Assembly: GCA_022711695.1 (NCBI GenBank)
Contig: JAKLEJ010000107.1
Span: forward strand, 1-9,402
Reading direction: 5' to 3'
DNA from: Verrucomicrobiota bacterium
GTDB taxonomy: Bacteria > Verrucomicrobiota > Verrucomicrobiia > Limisphaerales > JACRJZ01
DNA: 9,402 bases
The notes below the pieces were generated by a model, which had not been told where the DNA came from, ran no database searches, and worked only from the letters and a program-made list of their open reading frames with translations. A program made the position numbers and the translations under genes. Every line of letters starts with the position of its first letter. The stretch's first letter is position 1. This document shows positions 1 through 7,215 of this stretch, in pieces.

Positions 1-849
1 GCGCTGGTTCTGGGAGCGGTTGGAATGCAGGGTGGCGGTGCGGACGCCGTGCTGCTCGAGCTGTCGCGCGAGGCGGTCGGCGCCGTGCTTCATCCGGGAG
101 AAGATCAGCACCATGTCCATGCCGGGGTCGCGGAGCAGATGCAGGAGCAGGGCGACTTTGCGGTGCCTGGGAATCTCGTAAACCATCTGGGCGACCGTTT
201 CGGCCGGGTTGGCCCGGCGGCCGATCTGGACGAGCTTCGGCGAGCGCTGAAACTCGTGCGTGAGCCCCTCGATCTCCTTCGAGAGCGTCGCGGAAAACAT
301 CAGCGTTTGCCGCTGCGGCGGCAGCGACCGGAGGATGCGCCGGATGTCCGGCAGAAATCCCATGTCCAGCATCCGATCCGCTTCGTCCAGCACCAGGAAT
401 TGCAGCCGCGTGAAGTCGGCGCATCCCCGGCCCATCAGGTCGAGCAGCCGACCCGGCGTGGCCACGATGAGGTGGGCGCCGGCGCGCAGGGCCTGGATTT
501 GCCCGTGCTCGCCCACGCCGCCAAACACCGTGGCCGTCCGCAGGGGCAGATGCTTGCCGTAGGCCCGCAGGTCCTCCTCGATCTGCGCCGCCAACTCGCG
601 CGTGGGGGCGAGCACCAGCGCCCGCGTTCCGCGGCGGTCCTGCGCCGAAGCCTGTGCGGCCAGCCGGGTGAGAATCGGCAGCGCGAACGCGGCGGTCTTG
701 CCCGTGCCCGTCTGGGCAATGCCGATCAAGTCCTTTCCAGCCAGGACCAGCGGAATGGCCGTGGTCTGGATGGGGGTGGGCTCGGTGTAGCCGGCTTCCT
801 GGACGGCTTTGAGGACGCGGGCTTCGAGGCCCAGGGCGCGAAAAGGCAT
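1..849 (-). CDS. DEAD-box ATP-dependent RNA helicase, RhlE-type (partial, 3' end outside window)
   Basis: This gene reads leftward from an ATG at 849 and leaves the window after 283 codons without a stop, so about the last third is missing. The protein opens directly with the helicase core, as RhlE-group proteins do. In order one sees the Q motif (PTPIQ, about residue 24), motif I AQTGTGKT (about 45-52), Ia PTRELA (about 82), Ib TPGRLLD (about 131), motif II DEAD (about 155), motif III SAT (about 186), and the start of RecA domain 2 with LIFSRMKHGAD (about 247). Motifs V and VI lie beyond the edge. Such enzymes use ATP to unwind or remodel short RNA duplexes in ribosome assembly and mRNA decay in the cytoplasm. 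It follows infC by 66 bases on the same strand and is probably co-transcribed. I see no strong Shine-Dalgarno sequence. The DEAD-box assignment is certain; RhlE rather than another subgroup is an inference from the short N-terminus. Confidence 0.95.
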   Translation of the reverse strand, partial: MPFRALGLEARVLKAVQEAGYTEPTPIQTTAIPLVLAGKDLIGIAQTGTGKTAAFALPILTRLAAQASAQDRRGTRALVLAPTRELAAQIEEDLRAYGKHLPLRTATVFGGVGEHGQIQALRAGAHLIVATPGRLLDLMGRGCADFTRLQFLVLDEADRMLDMGFLPDIRRILRSLPPQRQTLMFSATLSKEIEGLTHEFQRSPKLVQIGRRANPAETVAQMVYEIPRHRKVALLLHLLRDPGMDMVLIFSRMKHGADRLARQLEQHGVRTATLHSNRSQNQR

Positions 850-915
850 GATGCTAATTCGTTGGGAGCGGCCAGTTCGGGCCGGAGGCGGTTATAGGGT
901 TGCCTTGGGCCTGGC

Positions 916-1527
916 TCATGGCCCCGAGGGAGTGGCGGGCTCAGCCGGGGGGGCCGGCTCGCGCGCGGGCTTGGCGCGTTTGGCTCGGGGCAGGGGGCTG
1001 ATCATCACGTTCAGATCGCGGTCGCCCATCATCTTGGGCGGGGCATCGGCCTGGCCATACGCGGCCGCTTCCTTGACGAACCGGTTAACGATCTCGAACC
1101 CGAATTCCTTGTGGGCTTTCTGCCGGCCCTTGAAGCGCAGCTTGACCCGCACCTTCATGTCCTCGCAAAGAAACTCGATGGCATGCTGGAGCTTGACCTG
1201 GAAATCATGGGCGCCGATCACCGCGCTGAGCTGGATTTCCTTCATCTGGTTGCCGGCGTTGCGCGATTCCTTGTGGCTCTTGGCCTCCTCGTACATGAGC
1301 TTGCCGTAGTTGACGATGCGGCAGACCGGCGGGGTGGCGTTGGGGGCAATCTCCACGAGGTCCAGCCCTTTGCTCTGGGCCAGGCGCAACGCCTCCGTCA
1401 GGGTCATGACCCCCAGTTGCTCTTTGGTCTCATCCAGCACACGGACTTCGCGGGCGCGAATCTTGCCGTTGCGGCGATGCTTGGGTTCCCGGGAATGAAA
1501 TGGACGGGAGTGGAAGGGGTGACTCAA
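916..1527 (-). CDS. infC: Translation initiation factor IF-3
   Basis: The 203-residue product has the two-domain IF-3 layout. The N-domain (about 18-85) starts with RRNGKIRAREVRV and contains the conserved YGK at 74-76. A lysine-rich linker follows, then the C-domain (about 95-178) with RFKGR at 131-135 and GDRDLNVMISP near 168-178. IF-3 binds the 30S subunit, prevents premature 50S joining and checks start-codon and initiator-tRNA pairing. The only plausible start is TTG (bases 1527-1525). An in-frame stop lies 12 bases upstream, no ATG or GTG occurs before the conserved region, and a GAGAG sits 6 bases before the TTG. The protein is longer than the usual roughly 180 residues because of a basic, then Pro/Ala-rich tail (about 179-203). 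Downstream lies a helicase gene instead of the common rpmI-rplT pair. Confidence 0.96.
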   Translation of the reverse strand: MSHPFHSRPFHSREPKHRRNGKIRAREVRVLDETKEQLGVMTLTEALRLAQSKGLDLVEIAPNATPPVCRIVNYGKLMYEEAKSHKESRNAGNQMKEIQLSAVIGAHDFQVKLQHAIEFLCEDMKVRVKLRFKGRQKAHKEFGFEIVNRFVKEAAAYGQADAPPKMMGDRDLNVMISPLPRAKRAKPAREPAPPAEPATPSGP

Positions 1528-1538
1528 TGGGCGCTCTC
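1525..1538 (-). promoter_or_regulatory. infC TTG start with GAGAG ribosome-binding site
   Basis: Read on the minus strand, GAGAG (1538-1534) is followed by six bases and the TTG start codon (1527-1525). A TGA overlapping this element, at 1539-1537, closes the frame upstream, so translation must begin here or at an even less usual codon. Non-AUG starts are well known for infC, where IF-3 controls its own synthesis through start-codon selection. The classical codon is AUU, and UUG is less strongly discriminated by IF-3, so autoregulation here is only a possibility. Confidence 0.6.
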
Positions 1539-1547
1539 AGGTTTAAG

Positions 1548-1623
1548 GTGATTCATGCGCTTAGACCAGTCGCGGCTTCCAAGCTGTTCCCGGTCATCGG
1601 GTTTCAAATCATCATTGAATCAC
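1548..1623 (-). other. Inverted repeat in the infC leader (possible RNA stem)
   Basis: GTGATTCA at 1548-1555 is the exact reverse complement of TGAATCAC at 1616-1623. In the leftward infC transcript the two arms would form an 8-pair stem enclosing about 60 bases. The 3' arm would end about 20 bases before the TTG start and about 9 before the GAGAG. A regulatory leader structure is conceivable, but one 8-base match in a region this size is close to chance expectation. Confidence 0.2.
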
Positions 1624-1677
1624 GTTCAACTGAGGATCTTCCAGGTTTTGAAAGCGACAATTGTCTAGCTCGCCGCC

Positions 1678-1706
1678 AAACTAGGGGCCAACCCCGCCGA
1701 AAGCAA
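1678..1706 (-). promoter_or_regulatory. Weak candidate sigma-70-like promoter for infC
   Basis: On the minus strand TTGCTT (1706-1701) and TAGTTT (1683-1678) are separated by 17 bases. Each hexamer matches the sigma-70 consensus at only three of six positions. If real, it would give an infC leader of about 150 bases. The support is the correct spacing and the location in an AT-richer patch; chance occurrence is quite possible. Confidence 0.15.
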
Positions 1707-1902
1707 ACTTTATTTGGCGCCTGCGGGCGGCGTCGCCAGCCCGGTTCCTCGTGGGGTGCGCGTCGGATTCGAACCGCCCGGCCGTCCGGACCGCGCCTGA
1801 AGGCGGGACTCTTGCGCGGAGGGCTCAGGTCGGAGTTACGGTCTGCGCTGTCTGGGTGAATCCGGGGTTGTCATCCGGGGCCGGAGCGCCTTAAATCGGG
1901 CC

Positions 1903-3657
1903 ATGAAATCCGTGGCTGTTCTGACCGTGCTTTCGTTGGCCCTGACCGTGATGCCGGGGGGCGGCGCCCCTCCGGGGCTCGAGCGGGCCGAACGCTCCCC
2001 GCTCTCGACTTTCTTCGTGGACCCCACCCGCGTGGTCTGGCAGAGCGACGCCGGCGTGCGCAATGCGGCTTCGCTGCTCAAGCCGCACGCGGGGCAGGCG
2101 GTGCTCAAGGAGCCGCAGCCCCCGTGCGTGCTCCGGGCGTCCTCGAACGCGCCCGCCGGCATTCTGCTGGATTTCGGCCGCGAGCTGCACGGCTACGTGG
2201 AACTCATCACCCCGATGACCCGGGACCAGGCGCAGTTGCGCCGGGTGCGCGTGCGTTTCGGCGAATCGGTGTCCGAGGCCATGGCCGAACTCGGCGGCAA
2301 ACAGAACGCCCAGAACGATCACGCCATTCGCGACCAGGTGGTCACGCTGCCCTGGCTGGGCAAGAAGACGATCGGCCCGAGCGGCTTCCGGTTTGTGCGC
2401 ATCGACAACGCCGACCCCAGCCTTCCCGTCGAGCTCAGTCAGGCGCGCGCGGTTCTCCAGATTCGCGACGTGCCCCAGGTGGGCTCTTTCCGGTGCAACG
2501 ACGAACGGCTGAACCGGATCTGGCAGGTGGGCGCCTACACCGTCCATCTGAACATGCAGGAGTATCTCTGGGACGGCATCAAGCGCGACCGGTTGGTCTG
2601 GCTGGGGGACATGCATCCGGAGGTGAGCACCATCCACGCCGTCTTCGGCTTCAACGAGGTGGTGCCCCGCTCGCTGGACCTGACGCGCGATGTCACCCCC
2701 GTGTCCGAATGGATGAACGGCATCTCCAGCTACTCCATGTGGTGGGTGCTGATCCACGAGGACCTGTGGCTGCACCAGGGGCGCCGCGATTACCTCGAAG
2801 CCCAGAAGGGCTATCTCACCGCTCTCCTCAAGCGCCTGGCAAACCTGATTGGCCCAGACGGCCGCGAGCGCATCGACGGCATGCGGTTTCTCGATTGGCC
2901 CAGCTCGCCCAACAAGCAGGGCGTCACCGCCGGCCTCCAGGGGCTGCTGGTGATGACTCTCGAGAGCGGCGCCCGCCTCATGACCGCGCTCGGGGACGCC
3001 GGAACGGCCCGGCTTTGCGCCGAGGCCGCCGCCCGCGGACGCAAAGTCGTGCCGGATGTCAACAAGTCCAAGTCGGGCGCGGCGCTGCTTTCCCTGGCCG
3101 GCATGCTCGATTCCAGGGAGACCTCGGAAAACGTGCTCAAGACGGGAGGGCCGCGGGACATCTCGACCTTCTACGGTTTTTATGTGCTCCAGGCGCTGGC
3201 GAAGGCCGGCGATGCGGCCACGGCCCTCGAGTTCATCCGGGTGTATTGGGGTGCGATGCTCGACCAGGGGGCTACCACCTTCTGGGAGGACTTCAACCTG
3301 GAATGGACCAACAACGCCGCGCGGATCGACGAACTCGTGCCGCCCGGCCGCAAAGACATCCATGGCGACTACGGGGCTTACTGCTACGTGGGCCTGCGCC
3401 ACAGCCTGTGCCACGGGTGGGCCAGCGGCCCCACCGCCTGGCTCAGCCAGGTCGTGCTCGGCGTCAAACCGATCGAGCCCGGCTGCAAACGCGTGCGCGT
3501 CCGCCCGCAACTGGGCAATCTCCAGTGGGCCGAAGGCGCCTACCCCACGCCCCTTGGCCCGATCCGTGTCCGGCACGAACGGCAGGCCGACGGAACCGTT
3601 TCCTCGAAGATCGAGGCCCCGCCGGGCATCCAGGTCGAGTCGGCTCCCGGCTCCTGA
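1903..3657 (+). CDS. GH78-type alpha-L-rhamnosidase-like glycoside hydrolase, secreted
   Basis: The 584-residue protein starts at ATG 1903 with a signal-peptide-like segment (MKSVAVLTVLSLAL, cleavage near 22). Residues about 60-195 look like a beta-sandwich domain, and about 200-500 like the (alpha/alpha)6 catalytic barrel of GH78. The signature runs D224-G-I-K-R228-D229-R-L-V-W233-L-G-D236, aligning with the family pattern D-C-P-x-R-E-R-x-G-W-x-G-D. Glu462 in TTFWE is the likely second catalytic carboxylate, and SLCHGW (H504) opens the C-terminal part, followed by a beta-rich end. The family hydrolyses terminal alpha-L-rhamnose from glycans. Two points are unusual: Asp229 stands where characterised enzymes have the general-acid Glu, and the protein is much shorter than typical GH78 enzymes (often 900 or more residues) because the extra N-terminal sandwich domains are missing. 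It is the first gene of a four-gene operon, with a 53-base gap to the next. The fold family is fairly certain; rhamnose specificity is inferred. Confidence 0.85.
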   Translation: MKSVAVLTVLSLALTVMPGGGAPPGLERAERSPLSTFFVDPTRVVWQSDAGVRNAASLLKPHAGQAVLKEPQPPCVLRASSNAPAGILLDFGRELHGYVELITPMTRDQAQLRRVRVRFGESVSEAMAELGGKQNAQNDHAIRDQVVTLPWLGKKTIGPSGFRFVRIDNADPSLPVELSQARAVLQIRDVPQVGSFRCNDERLNRIWQVGAYTVHLNMQEYLWDGIKRDRLVWLGDMHPEVSTIHAVFGFNEVVPRSLDLTRDVTPVSEWMNGISSYSMWWVLIHEDLWLHQGRRDYLEAQKGYLTALLKRLANLIGPDGRERIDGMRFLDWPSSPNKQGVTAGLQGLLVMTLESGARLMTALGDAGTARLCAEAAARGRKVVPDVNKSKSGAALLSLAGMLDSRETSENVLKTGGPRDISTFYGFYVLQALAKAGDAATALEFIRVYWGAMLDQGATTFWEDFNLEWTNNAARIDELVPPGRKDIHGDYGAYCYVGLRHSLCHGWASGPTAWLSQVVLGVKPIEPGCKRVRVRPQLGNLQWAEGAYPTPLGPIRVRHERQADGTVSSKIEAPPGIQVESAPGS

Positions 3658-3658
3658 A

Positions 3659-3701
3659 TGGCGCCGGGCGATGGCGGCCACCCGCGCCAATTCCCTTTTG
3701 G
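3659..3701 (+). other. Intercistronic hairpin between first and second operon genes
   Basis: TGGCGC (3659-3664) pairs with GCGCCA (3684-3689), extended by two more pairs after a C-C mismatch. It is followed by a small CCC-TTTT-GGG hairpin (3693-3702). There is no T-tract directly after the first stem. A partial attenuator or mRNA-stabilising structure is possible, and read-through into the beta-helix gene is expected. Confidence 0.2.
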
Positions 3702-3710
3702 GACCTTCCC

Positions 3711-5648
3711 ATGAAATCGACACTGTTCCCGCTCTTGCTGGCCGGCGTGACCGGCGGTCTCGCCGCGGAGTATCATGTCTCCGTCAAGGGGACCGAGGAC
3801 GGCGATGGCTCGGCCGGGAAACCCTTCCGGACGATTTCGACGGCGGCGCGGGCGGCGCTTCCGGGCGATGTCATCACCGTGCATGAGGGGACCTATCGCG
3901 AGCGGGTGACCCCGCCCCGCGGCGGCGAATCGGACGCCCGGCGGATCGTGTACCAGGCGGCGCCCGGCGAGCGGGTCGTCATCAAGGGCTCGGAGGTGGT
4001 GCGGGACTGGCGGCCCTTCCAGCCGGGGGTGTGGAAGCTCACGCTGCCGAACTGGTTCTTTGGCCGCTACAATCCCTACAAGGACCTGATCGAGGGGGAC
4101 TGGTTTGTGGCCCGGGGCCGTCCGCACCACACCGGCGAAGTGTACCTAAACGGCAAGTCCCTCTGGGAGACTCATCTGATCGAGCGGGTGCTCAATCCCC
4201 AGCCCCAGGCCGACGCGCTCGATCGCGAGGGTTCGACCTGGACCTGGTTCTGCGAGAGCGACGACAGATTCACCTACATCTACGCCAATTTTCACGACAA
4301 GAACCCCAACGAGGAACTCGTCGAGATCAACGCGCGCGACAGTTGCTTCTATCCGGCCCAGCCCGGCTGCGATTACATCACCGTGCGGGGCTTCCGGATG
4401 GCGCACGCCGCCACGCAATGGGCCGCGCCCACCGCCGAGCAGATCGGTCTCATCGGCACGCATTGGAGCAAGGGCTGGATCATCGAGAGCAATGTCATCA
4501 GCGACTCGAAGTGCTCCGGCATCACCCTGGGCAAGGACCGCGCCACCGGCCACAACGTCTGGATGCGCGACCCCTCCAGGGACGGCGCCATCCACTACAA
4601 CGAAGTCGTCGTGCGCGCCCTTCGGGCCGGGTGGTCTCGCGAGCGGATCGGCTCGCACATCGTCCGCGGCAACGTCATCTCGGATTGCGAGCAGACCGGC
4701 ATCTGCGGCAGCCTGGGGGCCGCCTTCAGCCAGATCGCCGGCAACCACATTTATAACATCTGGGCCAAACGACAGTTCACCGGCGCCGAAATGGGCGGCA
4801 TCAAGCTCCACGCCGCCATCGACGTCGTCATCCGCAACAACCGTATTCACCGCGCCGGCCGCGGCCTGTGGCTGGATTGGATGGCCCAGGGGACCCGCGT
4901 CACCGGCAATCTCCTTTACGACAACAGCACCGACGACCTCTTCGTAGAGGTGAACCACGGGCCGTTCCTGGTGGACAACAACGTGTTCCTCTCGGATGTC
5001 GCCCTGCGGGACTGGTCGCAGGGCGGGGCCTATGCCCATAACCTGATGGCCGGGAGAATCGACAGCCGGCCCGAGCTGGAGCGCCACACGCCTTTCCACC
5101 AGCCGCACTCCACGGCGCTGGCCGGGATTACCAACATCGGCGGGGGCGACAACCGGTTCTATAACAACCTGTTCGTCGGCGGCCGGTTGGCCACGGGCTT
5201 CGACGCGCATGGCTTTGACGCCCGGAATCCCGAGCGGTTCATCGGGTTTGGCCTGTGGGTTTACAGCACTCGCGAGCGGCCCTGCCAAGCGACAGGCAAC
5301 CTCTACTTCAGCGCCCGCCCTTATGCCCGGGAAGCCGATCCGCTCTCCACCGAGGTGGATCCGCAGCCTCGAATTGTCGAGGAAGCCGGGCAGGTCTGGC
5401 TCGAGATCAACGTCGGAGCGGACTGGAAGAAGGCGCAGACCCGGCGGGTCACCACAGAGCTGTTGGGCACGGCTGCCGTTCCGCGGCTGGGCTTCGAGAA
5501 TGCCGACGGCTCTCCCATCGCGATCGACACCGACTATTTCGGCGCCAAACGAAGTGCGACAGCGCCGGCCGTTGGACCGTTCGAGAATCCGGGGCAGGGG
5601 ACCGTGAAGCTCCAAGTCTGGGATCGCCCCTCCGCAGGCGGACGGTAA
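3711..5648 (+). CDS. Secreted right-handed parallel beta-helix protein, GH141-like
   Basis: The frame is open far upstream inside the preceding gene, but the true start is ATG 3711: it gives 645 residues beginning with a signal peptide (MKSTLFPLLLAGVTGGLAA, cleavage near 19). Next comes a DUF1565-like opening (about 20-65) with DGDGSAGKPFRTI and PGDVITVHEGTYRE, typical of extracellular beta-helix carbohydrate-active proteins. Conserved-looking blocks follow: RPHHTGEVYLNGKSLWE (about 137-153) and TAEQIGLIGTHWSKGWI (about 241-257). The helix rungs carry recurring Asn-ladder turns, for example NVISDSKCSG at 261, NNRIHRAGRG at 376, then DNNVFLS and NNLFVGG. The overall pattern resembles GH141, whose characterised members are an alpha-L-fucosidase acting on pectic rhamnogalacturonan II and a xylanase. 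Catalytic residues cannot be assigned by eye. It lies 20 bases before the pectate-lyase-like gene. Beta-helix fold and secretion are well supported; GH141 membership is likely but not certain. Confidence 0.82.
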   Translation: MKSTLFPLLLAGVTGGLAAEYHVSVKGTEDGDGSAGKPFRTISTAARAALPGDVITVHEGTYRERVTPPRGGESDARRIVYQAAPGERVVIKGSEVVRDWRPFQPGVWKLTLPNWFFGRYNPYKDLIEGDWFVARGRPHHTGEVYLNGKSLWETHLIERVLNPQPQADALDREGSTWTWFCESDDRFTYIYANFHDKNPNEELVEINARDSCFYPAQPGCDYITVRGFRMAHAATQWAAPTAEQIGLIGTHWSKGWIIESNVISDSKCSGITLGKDRATGHNVWMRDPSRDGAIHYNEVVVRALRAGWSRERIGSHIVRGNVISDCEQTGICGSLGAAFSQIAGNHIYNIWAKRQFTGAEMGGIKLHAAIDVVIRNNRIHRAGRGLWLDWMAQGTRVTGNLLYDNSTDDLFVEVNHGPFLVDNNVFLSDVALRDWSQGGAYAHNLMAGRIDSRPELERHTPFHQPHSTALAGITNIGGGDNRFYNNLFVGGRLATGFDAHGFDARNPERFIGFGLWVYSTRERPCQATGNLYFSARPYAREADPLSTEVDPQPRIVEEAGQVWLEINVGADWKKAQTRRVTTELLGTAAVPRLGFENADGSPIAIDTDYFGAKRSATAPAVGPFENPGQGTVKLQVWDRPSAGGR

Positions 5649-5668
5649 GAGCCCGCAAGCCACCAATC

Positions 5669-7204
5669 ATGATATCCTTTGCCTTGCGCGCGTGGAGCGC
5701 GTCCCTTGCCCTGGCGGCGGCCTTGGCGCCAGCCGCCGTCCCGTCATCCGAACCTCGGGCGGCGTCGCCGGAGGCGCCCGCCCTGGAGGATCGGGCGGCG
5801 CGCGGGCTGCGCCGGGCTGTCGAGTATTTCCGCAAGGTGGTGGCGGTCCAGGGCTCGTACTTGTGGCGCTACAGCGAAGACCTCTCCCGGCGCGAGGGCG
5901 AAGGCGTGGCCAGCGCCACGCGCGGCTGGGCGCAGCCGCCAGGCACTCCCTCAGTGGGGCGCGCCTTCCTTGCGGCCCATGAAGCGACCGGCGAGGATTG
6001 CTATCTCGAGGCGGCTCGCGAGACGGCGCACGCCCTCGTTCGCGGCCAACTCGAGTCCGGCGGCTGGACCTACGTCCTCGAGTTCGATCCCGCCGAACGT
6101 CGGAAGTTTGCCTATCGGGAGGGCGGCGGCCCCAAGGGGAAGAACGTGACCACGCTGGACGACGACACCACCCAGGCCGCCCTGCGATTCCTGATGCGCG
6201 CCGATCGGGCCCTGGCATTCAAGGATGTCCGCATCCACCCATGCGTTCGATCCGCTCTGGACTGCCTGCTCAGGGCCCAGTATCCGAACGGGGCCTGGCC
6301 GCAGGGCTTCGACCGCTTCCCCGATCCGGAGAAATTCCCGGTCAGGAAGGCCTCGTTCCCGGAATCCTGGGCGAGGGTCTGGCCGGGCAGCGGGCAGTAT
6401 TGGCTGCGCTACACGCTCAACGACAACGCCCTGGCCACGACCATCGACACCCTCTTCGAGGTCGGCCGGGTCTATGGAGAGCCGACCCCGGGAAACGACT
6501 TCATTGATCTGGCCGCCCGTTGTCGCGCGGCGGCGGAAAAAGCCGGAGATTTTCTCCTGCTGGCGCAGATGCCCGAGCCGCAGCCGGTCTGGGCGCAGCA
6601 GTACGATGCCGACATGCATCCGGCGTGGGCCCGCAAGTTCGAGCCGCCGGCGGTCACAGCCGGCGAGTCTCAGGGCGTCCTCAAGACCCTGCTCCAACTC
6701 TACCGCGAGACGGGGCATCGAAAATACCTCGAGCCCGTTCCCAAGGCGCTCGAGTATCTTCACCGGTCGCGTTTGCCCGACGGCCGCCTGGCCCGGTTCT
6801 ATGAGCTGCGCACCAACAAGCCGCTCTACTTCACCCGCGACTACCAGCTCACCTACGACGACGCCGACATGCCCACGCACTACGCCTTCAAGGTCACTGA
6901 CGGCTCCGACGCCATCCTCCGCGAATACGAGAGGCTGAGGGTCTCCGGGCCCGAACCGCGGCCCGCCGCCCCGGCCAAACAACCGGCCTCGGTCACTGCG
7001 AAACTGCGGGCTGAAGTCGAATTGGTCCTGGCCGCCCAGGATGCCCGGGGCCGCTGGGTGGAGACCGGCGGCCTTCGCTACCATCAACCCAAGGATCCTT
7101 CCGGGCGCGTTCTCGATTGCGCGACGTTTGTCCGCAACGTGGAAACCCTCAGCCGCTACCTGGCGGCGTCGCGCGGACGTGGGGCCCGCCCTGCGGTCCA
7201 GTGA
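5669..7204 (+). CDS. Pectate-lyase-like protein (PL10 / Pec_lyase type), secreted
   Basis: The 511-residue protein starts at ATG 5669, 20 bases after the preceding stop, with a signal-peptide-like N-terminus (MISFALRAWSASLALAAALAPAA). The body (about 40-420) looks like an alpha/alpha toroid with the repeated Gly-Trp-containing segments of the PL10 superfamily. Examples are ESGGWTY (about 129), AQYPNGAWPQGF (203-214), RYTLNDNA (about 248-255), HPAWARKFEPP (317-327) and ARFYELRTNKPLY (375-387). PL10 enzymes cleave polygalacturonate by beta-elimination with an Arg base and calcium; R376 in ARFYE is a plausible active-site residue, though I cannot prove the alignment. After a Pro/Ala linker (about 425-440) comes a short C-terminal module (about 441-505) of unknown role. 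Related PL10-like proteins may act on other uronates, so the substrate is open. The sulfatase gene begins 12 bases after the stop codon, indicating co-transcription. Confidence 0.83.
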   Translation: MISFALRAWSASLALAAALAPAAVPSSEPRAASPEAPALEDRAARGLRRAVEYFRKVVAVQGSYLWRYSEDLSRREGEGVASATRGWAQPPGTPSVGRAFLAAHEATGEDCYLEAARETAHALVRGQLESGGWTYVLEFDPAERRKFAYREGGGPKGKNVTTLDDDTTQAALRFLMRADRALAFKDVRIHPCVRSALDCLLRAQYPNGAWPQGFDRFPDPEKFPVRKASFPESWARVWPGSGQYWLRYTLNDNALATTIDTLFEVGRVYGEPTPGNDFIDLAARCRAAAEKAGDFLLLAQMPEPQPVWAQQYDADMHPAWARKFEPPAVTAGESQGVLKTLLQLYRETGHRKYLEPVPKALEYLHRSRLPDGRLARFYELRTNKPLYFTRDYQLTYDDADMPTHYAFKVTDGSDAILREYERLRVSGPEPRPAAPAKQPASVTAKLRAEVELVLAAQDARGRWVETGGLRYHQPKDPSGRVLDCATFVRNVETLSRYLAASRGRGARPAVQ

Positions 7205-7215
7205 AAGTAGCGCCC

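Larger units (their letters stand above)
1528..1902. other. Divergent intergenic region, infC leader and operon upstream region
   Basis: These 375 bases separate the leftward infC-helicase pair from the rightward glycan operon. The infC-proximal half (about 1540-1720) is visibly richer in A and T than the coding DNA around it, as expected for a promoter and leader. It contains an 8-base inverted repeat (1548-1555 with 1616-1623). The operon-proximal half is very GC-rich, with a small CGCC-TGAA-GGCG hairpin at 1794-1805 and an 8-base direct repeat ATCCGGGG (1860-1867 and 1873-1880) shortly before the first operon gene. I find no convincing protein-coding gene and no complete tRNA or tmRNA. I could not identify a clear sigma-70 promoter for the operon. 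Confidence 0.7.

Noticed and set aside
25..897. Plus-strand open frame of 290 codons at the left edge
   Set aside because: It is the antisense of the DEAD-box helicase, whose motifs are unmistakable on the minus strand.
1756..1777. tRNA T-arm-like sequence (GGTTCGAATCC) on the minus strand followed by a CCA-like end
   Set aside because: The T-stem has a mismatch, the distance from loop to CCA is one base short, and no matching 5' acceptor strand, D-arm or anticodon arm is found upstream. At most it is a degenerate remnant.
2124..3710. Upstream extension of the beta-helix reading frame, which would give a 1174-residue protein
   Set aside because: The extension overlaps the rhamnosidase-like gene in another frame and reads as Arg/Pro-rich noise, while the ATG at 3711 begins a proper signal peptide.
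1891..3723. Long open frame (610 codons) on the minus strand opposite the rhamnosidase-like gene
   Set aside because: It is antisense to a recognisable gene, its translation is rich in Arg, Gly, Ala, His with no family features, and such shadow frames are common in GC-rich DNA.
4146..5666. Minus-strand open frame of 506 codons opposite the beta-helix gene
   Set aside because: The sense strand encodes a clear secreted beta-helix protein; the antisense translation has no motif, signal peptide or matching codon pattern.
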